A stretch of 64,000 nt of DNA from NCBI GenBank assembly GCA_030411725.1, contig MU839829.1, positions 2,356,001 through 2,420,000 of the forward strand, read 5' to 3'. This DNA comes from Echria macrotheca (lineage: Eukaryota; Ascomycota; Sordariomycetes; Sordariales; Schizotheciaceae). Shown here in pieces: positions 23,127 through 34,521 of the stretch (position 1 is the stretch's first letter; every line of letters begins with the position of its first letter). A program made the position numbers and the translations under genes. The notes under the pieces are model-generated. The model saw only the letters and a list, made by a program, of their open reading frames with translations, had not been told where the DNA came from and made no database searches.

Positions 23127-23151
23127 AAAAACAAAAAAAAAAAAAAAAAAA
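23074..23151. repeat. long poly(A) tract
   Basis: 52 consecutive A (23074-23125), then C, five A, C and nineteen A. On the strand of the neighbouring minus gene this is a promoter poly(T) tract. Confidence 0.95.
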
Positions 23152-24700
23152 CCCAAGAGAAGCTAGGAAAAGAGGAAAAACTAAATCATCGCCAAAAAAC
23201 CCCCAACTGAAACATTCCTCGTCCCCTAAAATCCTCGCGAGACCACAAACATCTTGACACACTCCTTGTCGCAGAAGACGTGCAACTCATGTGTGAGAGG
23301 TCGAGGCTGTTGCGGTTGCGGGAAACAGCCCAGCCCAGCCCAGGGTGGGTAAACGTAAGCTTCCGACCCGAACCCTCGAAACCTCTCTTCTTGGCATTTT
23401 CTTCAACCCCTGGGCCACTGTCCACTGAGCAATTAGCATTCATCTGATTGGATGGCTGAAATCGCGGGGTAACTTCCTAGTTTTCCGGATCATCTTTCTT
23501 CAGCCTTGTCTTCTCTCTCTCTCTCCCGCCGTTCCGCGCGCCGCACCGCATTTTCTTTTTAACTTTTATGTACCTCTATTCTTCCCCATCCCTGGTGCAG
23601 ATCATATACGACCGACCGGCCGTCCCGTCCAAACTCGTTTGTAGCCGGATATGATGCAATCACTCATTTTGGTTTTTTCTTCATCTCTTCCGGACACGTG
23701 AATCCTGTTTGTGCACTTTGTGTTTCCATCCAACCTGGAAAATGTTTGGAATCTGGGAAACTCCCTGTGACGAGCTTGTGTCCGAGCAAAGAGTTTGGTC
23801 ATCTCCCCCACGCCAAGTTTGATCTCGAAATAGCATCCGCCTTATATAAAAAAAGTGGACAAAAGTCCATGTACTTTCGGATGGCCGCTTCCGTGTCATT
23901 GTGTTTTTTTCTCTCTTCGCGCGTCCTCGCCCCTTGGCGCGCTTTACCCTAGTCTCGGGCTCCCGTCATGTTTATTGTTCGGTACTGCACCGAAAGATTA
24001 TATAGTATACTATCTACTGTATACTTACTTTGTACCTGAGATCGGTCGCCCTGGTCTAGCTCTCGGCTATGTGCCTGAGGAGGCTAACGCCGTCCACACG
24101 GCCCATGACTCGCGTCTTCCCGGAAGCCTCTGTAACGTTCCCAACCCGCTGGCTTGCATCGAGGAACCGTGGCATCGCAGAAAGCAAGGCAAGGTGGCGT
24201 TGCTTAATCCCCAGGTACCCGTGTGGATGCAAACCATTGCGGGGAAATGAGAGGGGTTTGTGGGACGGGAGGGTACGCGCCGTGAGAATCATGGATGAGT
24301 CCAAGTATCCGGGAAGCGCCAACTCGGACGCCGCCTTAACAGCCCGCTGGGAACAGATTATCTGCCACTGAGCCTTTAACTCGGATCGACGAACCGGGTT
24401 CCATGGACCATGATTGTGTAATGGCATCCAGCGGGCCAGCCGGTGGCTACCTGGGTGCTTTGGAGTCGACAACCGAGTCTTGGCCGTTGCCGCTCTCGAC
24501 CTGGAAATGCCAGACGCTGGCCCATGAGACTCTTGTTTCGTTTCCATTTTCCAAGGTGACTTCTCCGACCAAGCCGCGCCGCAGTGGCAAATATCAGCGA
24601 TCGGGTAGCGTGAGATCCGCCAACGGCCTGACCTGCTTGCGGAAGCGTGTCGATACACCCAGCCCGAATTGTCTCCATTTTCCCTTACAGGCGGGCCTGG

Positions 24701-24740
24701 CGAACATGGAGTGCCCCTGGCGAACATGGAGTGCCCCTGG
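24701..24740. repeat. perfect 20-bp tandem duplication
   Basis: The unit cgaacatggagtgcccctgg occurs twice head to tail with no mismatch, in non-coding DNA. The lack of divergence suggests a recent slippage event. Confidence 0.9.
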
Positions 24741-27086
24741 CGGGCGGAAGATAAAGATCCAGAGCAACGAGCACTCCCGTCACATTGTCTGTCTCGCCTT
24801 GTTGTCAGCTCCCTCCGACCAGCGGTGAGTCTGTGGCTGTTCCGCCAGGAAGCGTCAGCAGAACCACGGCGAAGACTGGAAGGGTGGTTACACGCGCCAG
24901 GAACTACGTCGACGACCCTCCCGAGAAGTGAAAAAGACACATTTCAGCCCCCCCCCCTTTGAAGCGATCTGCGGCTCCCGGTGTCTGGAAACCCCAGCAT
25001 ACTCATGGAGTGCGATTGCTCAACTTCACAGGCGGTAAACCGAGAGTGGGGAATCGGCTGTCGAGTCTTTGGTCTTCGACGTATGTGCCAAGTCTGGAGG
25101 ACGCAGCTGAACGACAGCAAAGAGAGGCAGAGCGCGGACGTAAGATGACTGAGATCGCAAGATTGGGGGCCCGGCCGTAGCAATGGGGTTGTGGCTGTTC
25201 ACTCGGCCATGGATGTCCACGACCCGGAAGCCGGTTTGCTTACTATGTGCAATGCCTTCCTGCGGAGGGACAGGACAGACATCATCGATGAATGACATGG
25301 TGAGGGCGCTGCACCAATGGGGGCGGGCGGAAATTTCCGTATTGGGCTCGTTGATGGCCCAACCGGGCTATGTGTGTGCTCAATGGAGGAACGGGACGAG
25401 GACAATAACTAGGAAAAGACGCGGCTTCCAATAATGACACGAAGTACCGTGCAAAAAGGGCAACAAAGCCACGAGTAGGTAGCTTTCGATAAGCCCTTGT
25501 GGGTGGGACTCACAGCCAGAGCTGGAAGGGGGCCCGCTGGGGCAGCTGGGCATCTAGTCTGCCTCGCTGTCATGCGCCTTCCTCCATCCGTGCAGTCAGC
25601 TTGATCGTTCCTGGCCCCGTGCAGTGTCCAGCTTCCGGGCTCTCTTGTAACTCGTTAGCTGGTATGTTCACCGCGTCGCGGCGTTTTGGCCCGACAAGTC
25701 GCGGATTCAGCGGGGTAGCAAGTGATGGATGGAAATGCCGCCCGAGATTGGCTGGGCTTGCTGTGGAGGCGGCAAGGTGGTGCTTGGGAACCGCTGGGGT
25801 TCATATTAGATGCTCCTTTTTGTTAGCCTGGCCAGCGAATGAATGGCGAGCGGGAACGCCCCCAGGGCCAGCACTCTGTACCCAGCTGTCGCAGTGGCTC
25901 CTGCTTGCTTGCACCAGAAGCAGACGTGACCGACACCCAGTTTCCCGTCTCGAACCCGACCTCTGTAGACGCAGCGTCGACTGTAGGCCCGCATCTCTGA
26001 ACGGCTACGAGCAAGACCGACGACCAACCTTGGCTGTGCACCGCTCACTTGACCTCTTGCCTTCGACGCCGTCCCTTTTTCTTCCCTTCTGCTGCGGAGC
26101 CCGCATCGCGCTGTTCCCGATCCATCTCCTGGTCGGACGCTGGCTTCTGCATCAATTTCCCACCGCTGACCTATTTCCGCCTCCCGCTCCCGCCAGACAA
26201 CGCCGCCGTGTTGCTCTCGCCGGATCGCATTGTCACGAGTCTGGTTCGTTCATCCACCGTCTCTCCACGCCCTGCACTCGCTATAGCATCAATCACGCCT
26301 CCTCATATGTTCTGACAACCCGCCTGCTGGCTAGATCGCGCGTCCTCTCCGTCCGTCTGTCGGCCCCGACTTGTTAAGGATCGCGGTCTCGCCCAACCTT
26401 CACTCGACCCTTTTGCCCTCTCCGCGGCCTTCGGTGGCTTTCGTTTCGTTCTCGCCGCGGCGACTCCTGACCCGTGCGATCTCTCTTCTGTTCCGATCAT
26501 CTCTTAGCTTGCTGGGCTTGTCCTGTGCCGGAGCTCCATGACAACACGGTCCGAAGGTTGAGACATCACTCGTTTTTGACAAGAGAACTTGCTTAAAGGA
26601 CGACGCCGCGGCCCTCAGCTGCTGTGCTCCCCCAGGTCGGCTTCATTCGGGCCAGTATCGATTCTCTTGTTCGACATCGCATTGTTTGGGCTGGTACTCG
26701 CGGCGCTCGTTCATCACCGGAGGGGTGAACATCGAGTCGGAACTGGCAAGGACGGAATAGCACGAGGGCTGTTGACACGACATTTCGAATTAGACTGGAC
26801 TTGCGCAGGAATAGCTGTGGTCAAGAGTGCCTCGAGCCAACACGGCTGGCAAGATATTTTCGACACGACGAACTGGCACCAGATTTATAGGCGCTGTGGG
26901 AAGCTGCATGTTTTCACAGGCTCCATATCCGCATGCTAGTTTTCGACGAAACGGTAGCGTCTCTGACTGGGTTTCTGGGGCGTGCTGTGGAGCTTCTGCT
27001 GAACGCAATTCGTGTCTTGCCACACCGGTCCCGCAGCACAGGTCGCAAAAGTCGCGAGAGGCACTTTGCTGCACCCCGACTTATTA

Positions 27087-30000
27087 ATGGAAAATCGGCC
27101 TACCACGGCTGAAACCAAACCTCAGTACCAGCCCAAGCAGTGGCCACGATCAGCATCCGGCTCGACAGCGCAAATCAACCCACCACCTGCGCCCGACGCC
27201 GCGCCCGCCTTCTACGCCCCGCCCTTCGACATTTTGCCAATTTGGCTTCCCCAGCAGCAGACCTTCCACCAGGACAGGCTGCTCCAGTACAACAAACTCG
27301 TCTCTGCTGGCCGGGGAGGTGGCGGACTGCAGAACGCCTCTCATCCTCCGGGTTCGTCGCCACACGCCTCGACTCGCTCGCGGTCGTCTTCCAAAGTGTC
27401 GGCTAAAGATAGCTTCCACGCGAAATCTGGCGCGCAGAGCGGCCATGGGAATAGAGCAGCTAAAGCAACAGATACCGCCGACCGCGCGCCCATAGCATCC
27501 GGCAAGCTCCCAACCGCCAAAATGCAGACCAAGAAAGCAGCCGAGGCTCCTGCCAGCCAAAGCCTCCCACTACGGCCTCCGCCTGCTACAAAACCCCCCC
27601 CTCTCCCTGCTGCACAATCGAGCTCGGTACCATCGACACCATACCAGCATGCAAGAAAGTTCTCGTACGAATCACGTGAGCCTTCGCCGGGAGCGAACCC
27701 GAACCACTCTCCCCGTTCCGCATACTCCGAGACCAACGCCAATATCCCGCCTCTTCGGGTGGTGCGCTGCCCCTACGAAACAGGCTCGTCCAACTCACGC
27801 CGAAGGATGCCATACAGCCTTGGGATAGACCGGCTGGAGAAGATTGATCCGGACAAGATCAAGTCCAGGTTATCAGAAGATGAGGAGAAGCAGCTAACGG
27901 CCGATATGGAAGAGCTAAAGGAACAGTTACAACCCACGAAGGAAGTCGAAAGTAAGCGGCAAAAGCTGGTGCAAAAGCTGGAAACCATCTTAAATAAAGA
28001 GTGGCCCAGTGCAAAGATCAAGGCCCACCTTTTTGGCTCTTCTGGCAACTTGTTATGCTCAGACGACTCGGATGGTTCGTCGTCCCTACGAAAATAATTT
28101 GTCCGTGAGCTGACAGTATTAGTGGATATCTGCATAACGACCACTTCGAAGGAGCTGGAGAAGGTTTGCTCGATCGCGGATGTGCTCCATAAACGTAAGC
28201 GGCGCAGCTGAGGTTTTGTCATCACATGGCTGACGTTTCTCTAGGGGGCATGGAAAACGTCGTCTGTGTGTCGACGGCGAAAGTACCCATTGTCAAAATG
28301 CGAGACCCGGAGTTGAAACTCAACTGTGACTTGAGTGTCAACACGCTGGGTGCCCTGGAGAACACTCGCATGGTCCGCACGTATGTTGAGATTGACGAGA
28401 GGGTGCGCCCTCTTGCCATGATTATAAAGTACTGGACACGGCGAAGGATAGTCAACGTGGCCGGTAAGTAGCTTGATGGTGCGTGGGTTGCACGTTTAGC
28501 TTACAACAGATAGGAGTGAGCGCAACGCTGAGCTCCTACACCTGGATGTGCATGATAATTGCATTCCTCCAACTGCGGGATCCTCCGGTCCTGCCGGCGT
28601 TACACCAAAGAGACGAGAAACTTCAGAAGGACAGCTTATTTGGCGACGACCTTGACAAGCTACGCGGATACGGGGCGAAGAACAAGGAAAGCCTTGCGAA
28701 CCTTCTTTTCCAATTCTTCCGATTTTACGCACATGATTTTGACTACGACAAATATGTTTTGTCAGTACGATGCGGGAAGCTTCTTACCAAGACGGAGAAA
28801 GGCTGGCAGCACAAGAATAATAATCCGTTGTGCGTTGAGGAGCCGTTCAATACACAACGCAACCTCGGCAACACGGCCGACGAGACGTCTTTCCGCGGCC
28901 TCCATCTGGAACTACGGAGAGCGTTTGATCTGATCTCCGAGGGCAAGCTCGAGGAGTGCTGTGAGGAGTATATCTTCCCAAAAGAGGAGGAGCGCGTCTT
29001 CCAGAAGCAACAAGCGCCGAGACCGGTACTGCTCAGGAGCTCATCGCAGCAACACGCTGGTCGAGGCGGTCGCGGCGGGTTTTCTAGGAGTCGACAGTTT
29101 AGGAACGGGAGCTCGAATCGCCGGGCATCATCCAGCGTGCCCTATGACACGAACGCAGTCCCGAATCCTCATTCGGGCATGTACACAGCACCGTTGCTGC
29201 AGAACTTCGTGTTCTATCCCACAAACTCGCCACTACCTCAGGAGTTTATGGTCGATCCAATAAGGTATAGTAGGGACGCTGCACAAATATGGTATGCGCA
29301 TCAACATCTCCAACAGTTGGCGCTCGCTCAAGCGCAGCAACGCTCGCAGAACGGACCAGCTCAGCCGACAGATCGATCACGTGCTGGCTCGTTCGACCAG
29401 CCACCACTGACGGCGCCGATTCAAGACTACTCGTACAGAATGCCATTCATGCTTTCTAGCGTCTCCGAGCCATATTCATCACCGTTTGGGACGGGGACGG
29501 TGCCCCCGTCGCCCGCCTCGGCGTCGACGGAGTTCAGGAGGAGTCCACACCGCGGTGGGGTCGCCGGCGAGTCGGGTTCTTCGGGCGGCAGCGGTACAGT
29601 TAGGTCGCAGTCCCAGCCAGCCTCGAGGACGTCGATGGGTCCGCCTCAACCCCCTGCTGGATACATGGCGCCGGCGCAGCTAGGTCTACCGATCACTCAA
29701 CCTCGTCATGTCAGCGGAGTTCCTATCCCCAGTTTCATGTCGGATGAGATGCTTGCAGGCGCCGGGTTTGACGACGGGGCTCGAACGAAAGCCATCTCAG
29801 ATTCGCCGCCTGAAGACGACGGCCCACGCTACGTTGCATATTACGTCAACGAGAGTACGAGCCCCCCGCGCAGAGTTAATAGCTTTGCCAGCGGGGTTCC
29901 CGTCTTCGGCGACATCAACCAGCTGCCCCAGACTATTCTGGACCGCAGGATGAAGCGGACTTCCAGATCCCCCTCGCCTATGGGGCATGCTAGAGCTTTC

Positions 30001-30828
30001 TCGACAGGGACGAACTCGGCACCACTAAAATCTTCTCCGTTTCAGGTCAATGGCAAGCTCACACCAACCCGAGCGCCCTTGGTGGTGAATGGATCGATAC
30101 CGAAACCGAACTCGACGCCCGGAGGTTCACGACCGCTGCCCGTGGCCGAACCGCTGCCGATAGAGGAGTTCAACCATGATAACCCGCTATATATCAACCA
30201 AGGCTACGGTTTCAATAACCCATGGGTGGAGCAACCAAATGTCCTCGCAGCCAATGGCGCGGATCATACCCCTCCGAGCGCCTCTGACCGGCCAGTCATT
30301 GTCAATGGTTCGTCGACCAACCGTTCTCCGGCGACCGCGCAGATGTCGTCCGAGGATGTCACCCCGCAACGCATGGCTTTGCCTACGGCTCTGCCCAACG
30401 CGATGCCATATGCACCACCGCTTGCAGACACGAGTGCAATGCCTGGCTTCACTGAGTCTCCACCGCCCGGTCGATCTCGGGTCGTCTCCCGGCAGCAGCA
30501 GATTGGGATAGCACCCTTGGATCTTGCCGCGCCAGATTTCAACGTCGATCAGGATATCCAGCAACACCTTTCGCCGGTGTATGAGCATCGAACTCCGTCG
30601 CCGACAGCCGTGCGCCGGTTCGAGGCGCCTCCTCCCATGCAATCACCGCTTGTGGTGCCAGCGAAAGAAAACCGCGGGGATGCCGTAAGTTCCCATTCGA
30701 AGAACGCTAGCGGCTGGCAAAAGCAGAAGAGTCGGAAGAAGGCGGTTGCAGATCTCAAGGCTGCCGCTAACGGTCTCACCCACGGAGAGCAGCTATCCAA
30801 GAACGATACCAAGCGCATAGGTGGTTGA
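27087..30828 (+). CDS. Cid1-family RNA nucleotidyltransferase (PAP/25A-associated domain)
   Basis: Adds untemplated nucleotides to RNA 3' ends (poly(A), poly(U) or mixed tails). Exons 27087-28074, 28123-28194, 28245-28463 and 28514-30828 keep frame through three short introns (47-50 nt) and give 1197 residues. The NTP-transferase core shows FGSSGNLLCSDDSDVDI; splicing joins the catalytic DxD exactly (D329, D331), and the third carboxylate is D382 in KLNCDLSVNT. The PAP-associated part follows: SYTWMCMIIAFLQLRDPP, then NNPLCVEEPFN and RNLGNTAD, near 430-590. The first ~250 residues and the last ~600 are Ser/Pro/Gln-rich and look disordered. Relatives include fission yeast Cid1/Cid13 and Aspergillus CutA, which marks mRNAs for decay; nucleotide preference cannot be read here. 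The start is the first ATG in frame; the frame upstream opens with GTG. Confidence 0.9.
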
Positions 30829-32853
30829 CGGGACGGTGTTTAGTTCTGGGACCTGCTCCGGCCGGAACGAAGATGCCTTTCTTGGATACCGTCTGGCCAG
30901 GGAGCTAGTTGATATTGGACACTTGGTTCAGGATCTTGCCCGTGGGGCGCACATGTCATGCTGGTTATATCTATGATGAAACCTGGTCGACTTGTCTGAA
31001 CGGGGCCTTGATGCTCACAATATTGGCGCAGCGAAACTTGCCGACGTGTTGCGGTCCAGCGGCCGGCTGCCTAGCGCTTGATCGAGACTCTCTAGTCTTC
31101 CGACCCCTGCCGGAGCCCTGGATCGGCGCCACGCTACACACTCAGCATCCCCGGCCCGATCCTAGGATAAAGCGGTGTTTGTGATTATCGTCAGTGTGGC
31201 AGTATCCACCCTGCTTCTCTGCCATATTTGGTGAGGTTCTTCCCAGAAGTATATCTACTAGTTGTTATGTCGCCGAAGCTTGACATGGCCCATGGGTATA
31301 TATGCTTTCGGTGGTATCGGGTGTGTGGGCTGGGGGGTGTCTTGAAGCATCGCATCGGGTAGCGTGGCGTGGAATATTGATGCAAAACCGGTCCAGAGAA
31401 AAAAAGGGGAAACACCAAAAATCCGCGCATATGTGGCTGGCTTGCGGATAGGGACACATCGGAGTCTTTTGGAGGTTTTATGGAGCGGTCGGTCGGTCAT
31501 TGGGGTGATGATGCATGGTTGAGGTGGTCTTGAGAAGCGAGCGCTGTGTATGCATTATTGGGCCAAACAAAAAGAGAACTTTCTCCATGGGCTGTTGTTG
31601 TCTCTTTTTTTTCTTCTTGTTGCTCTCTCTCTTATAGGTTCAGCCTCTTCTCTTTTTTATACTGGTCGGGGTCACACGGGTCGGTCTTAGTCGGTTCAGT
31701 TGGGGGGGGTTGGGGATAACCATTGATGAACACACAAGACACACACAGCTACATTGAGCAGCATTTATAGAGGAGCGTACACTTTTTTTTTTCTTTCTCT
31801 TTCTCTTTCTCTTTTACTTGAAGTGTGAAAGAGCTTGGTGATGAAAAGCATAGACGGGGGAATACCGGCATGGTTTTTCTCTACCTACCTACCTAGGTCA
31901 CGGCCACAGCCAGGGGGTGGGAGAGGTTGATTGTATGTGCGCTTTTTTTCGAGACCTGTTTTTGTTAAGATAAGATTCACATGCTTCATGCTACATGCGG
32001 AGTTCGAGTTTCCTTCTTTTTTTGTGTTTGTGGGCAATGGCACAATGGGTACACAAGCAGTGGGCAGGTAGATTCGGCTTCATGCCATTCATGGATGCAT
32101 GCTTGCATGGGTGGGGGATACACACTCTGTGATTTTGTTTGCTTCATACGTAGCTTAATTATGAGTTCTGAGTATATAGAGCCCTTTCTTTGCAAGGCAT
32201 GTGGGAGTGGGCGGGGGGTATGATAGGCGGATGGATGATTGTGAGTGACATGAGATGAGGTGACATGATGGGTGAAATGGTCTATGGTACGGATGCTTGC
32301 GGATGGTGGATGGTAGATGGGATGGTAGCTGGGTAACATGGGTGAGGGTGAGGTGTGATAACTACATAGGGAAGGGATTGGTGGGATGGGTAGGTAGGCT
32401 CATGGATGCAGTTGGGTGAGGCCGAGTTGGGGTTGGTTGTTTAGAGAAAAAGGGGCAAGAGAAAGAAATGCAACGGGGCGGGGAGGGAACTGGAGATTGG
32501 GAGGGAGATGGGGAATACCCCCGAAGCTGGGTAGCGTGGCATACGGAGCATCTGTCTGCATAGAGTTGTACATAGGTATTTAAAAAGAAAAAGGAGCAGC
32601 TAGTGACTACCTGGCTGATGATGGAGATACAAAGAGCTCGAGAGAGATAAACCCAACTGGACATCCATCGTGGCATACGAATTGCTCTACCAAGTAATTT
32701 GATTTTAGGTCTTATAACACTGAATGGGTATCCTACTGTAGGTAATTATTCCATGTCTGTAATGCAATGCCCATCCTGCGAAACACCAATCCCATATCGC
32801 TGCTATCCAAACTCCGCGTCGTCCCTAACGCCAACCGGTAATCAGATCCGCAA
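30829..32853. other. intergenic, about 2 kb
   Basis: 3' flanks of two convergent genes. Contains pyrimidine-rich runs (near 31600-31640 and 31780-31815), a TACCTACCTACCTAGGT motif near 31883-31899, and GGATGG-rich DNA near 32280-32340. No gene recognised. Confidence 0.6.
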
Positions 32854-33920
32854 TCACAACGCCCAGTAAACATCCACCCTCACACTCTCGACATGATTCG
32901 TCCACCCAGGAAACCTCGCCTTGGCCCAAACCGTAACCACATCGCCGACCCGCATCTCCCTCACAAACTTGCCATCCCCCGTCCCCGTCCCGCGTCCCTG
33001 CGCCGCCAACGCCTCTGCGCCCTCCGTGTCTTCGACGCCGTCAACACCATCCGTATACCTCCACTCCACCCGGTGTTCCTTGGTATGCATCGACGCCGTC
33101 TGGTTACACTGGATCTTGAGCGTCTCGACCGGCGCGAGGGGGAATACAAAATCGTGCACGTCGTCGTTATTCGAGACGACCTCCGGGTAGACGGTGCAGA
33201 TGTTGTTGATGTCGAGGTTGAGGTTGAGATCGGAAGGAGGCTGTTGTTGTTGGCACCACCGCTCCAAACCGGCCTCGAACCAGGTCCACGAGCCGCGGTA
33301 GGTCAGATGGTCCTCGCCCGCGCCGCCCCAGCCCTGGTCGCGGCTGACGATTGTGAAGACTATCTTGCGGCAGGGGTGGGCGAGGAGGGGATCCTTGGAG
33401 CCGATTAGGGGTTGGAAGGCTGTTGGCGGGAAAGGGTCGCCGGGGGGCTTGGGGAGGACTTGGGCTTGGGAGATGTCGGCGCCGTCTGAGTCGGAGGGGA
33501 ATCTGGGGAAGCCGAGGGGCGGGGTGCGGATCTGTTGAGGGGATGTTAGCTGTGATGTCTTGGAGATCTTCTCATGAAAGAAAAAAAACCTACGAGGAGG
33601 ACATCCTCGGGCGCGTTCTGAGTGTGCAGCGAGTGCCCTGCCACGGTCAATGCCGACCCGTAGGAGAGCTGGACCGTGGTGTGCGGCCAGTACTCGGCCT
33701 TCTCGACGACCTGGTCGATAATCTCGGGCGGGAGGCGCATCGCCTTGATCAGCATGGCCTTGACGATAAGGACATCGTGGATCGTCGGTTCGTACGGGTC
33801 GCTGCCCATGGCTTCGGGGTCGGGACCGGCTTCGGTTTCGGATGGTGTCGAGGGCTCTGGTTGCGCCGCGCCGGAAAACCACGACATGGGATTGATGATT
33901 GATCCCAGGGCGTTAAACAT
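32854..33920 (-). CDS. conserved fungal protein of unknown function, weak F-box-like segment
   Basis: Exons 33920-33594 and 33531-32854 give 334 residues. The splice is phase 0 (GTAGGT...AACAG) and joins EDVLL to IRTPPLG. After an acidic Ser/Pro start, residues near 55-75 (RLPPEIIDQVVEKAEYWPH) look like a short F-box-type helix pair. The middle holds KIVFTIVSRDQGWGG and YRGSWTWFEAGLERW, a Trp-rich pattern that looks conserved and structured. The C-terminal half contains another beta-rich stretch ending in AKARFPGWTNHVESV. No enzyme motif, signal peptide or membrane segment. It lies divergent from MET2 across a 601-bp shared promoter region. A ubiquitin-adaptor role would be speculation. Confidence 0.8.
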
Positions 33921-34521
33921 TGTCGAGATTGTCGTTACGTCACCAAGTTTAAAAGATTCTACTAGGTCGGATGAGAATCATGGGAATTCAAACTCAAGCT
34001 GAGGAATCACGGCTTCTTAAAACCGGAGCGGGCATGGCTCAGCACTTGTATCGTCGTCACGCAGTCCAGAACGTCGACGGCCGCCCAGTTGTGCGTAGCA
34101 TTCCAGCTCTCCGTTCACAGCTTGTGATGGCCAGTGACATCACCCCACCCCAGACCAGGGTCCTTGCCGCCGAACCTTCTCTCCAGACTCCCGCGCTCCC
34201 CTGCGGCTGGCGGCAGGCGGCAGGCGGGGTGTGATTAAAGAAAACACCCCCCTGGCATTGCACGTGAAATGACGAATTCCCAGTCACTCTTTTGAACGGG
34301 TGGGACGCCGACTTCGCAACCAATCGCGAAGCCCAATCCAAGTCAGCCCTGTCGAGTTACCTTACCAATCTTCAACCATGGCTCTCTTAAAAATGTTCCT
34401 TCTTACACTATCCACTGTAAATATAAAGATCGGATACTGCTAGTCTGGGAAGTTTGTCCTGTGGCCTGCCGACTTCCCGCCCGTCTGTGACACGGAAAGC
34501 AAGCCCTCAGTGTGTGACAAG
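33921..34521. promoter_or_regulatory. divergent promoter region of the unknown gene and MET2
   Basis: 601 bp between two start codons on opposite strands. No open gene. It contains a CACGTG E-box at 34261-34266 and a pyrimidine-rich, AT-richer segment just ahead of the MET2 start. Confidence 0.6.
34261..34266. promoter_or_regulatory. CACGTG E-box upstream of MET2
   Basis: Perfect palindromic hexamer about 255 bp upstream of the MET2 ATG. In yeasts the Cbf1-Met4-Met28 complex uses CACGTG in sulfur-assimilation promoters; use here is inferred. The same hexamer occurs at 2458-2463 and 7142-7147 with no obvious target, so chance is possible. Confidence 0.3.

Larger units (their letters stand above)
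22781..27086. other. intergenic, about 4.3 kb
   Basis: Divergent promoters of the peroxiredoxin-like gene (left) and the Cid1-family gene (right). The long A tract lies at 23074-23151 and a perfect 20-bp tandem duplication at 24701-24740. The 25.8-27.08 kb part is CT-rich, as in a long fungal 5' leader. Open frames up to 294 codons (24056-24940 minus, 25499-26377 plus) have no recognisable domain. Confidence 0.55.

Noticed and set aside
24056..24940. 294-codon open frame on the minus strand
   Set aside because: Arg/Ser-rich translation with no domain, overlapped by frames on both strands, no splice or leader context. Judged a chance frame in GC-rich DNA.
25499..26377. 292-codon open frame on the plus strand upstream of the Cid1-family gene
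   Set aside because: No domain; composition matches CT-rich leader DNA. More likely 5' UTR/promoter.
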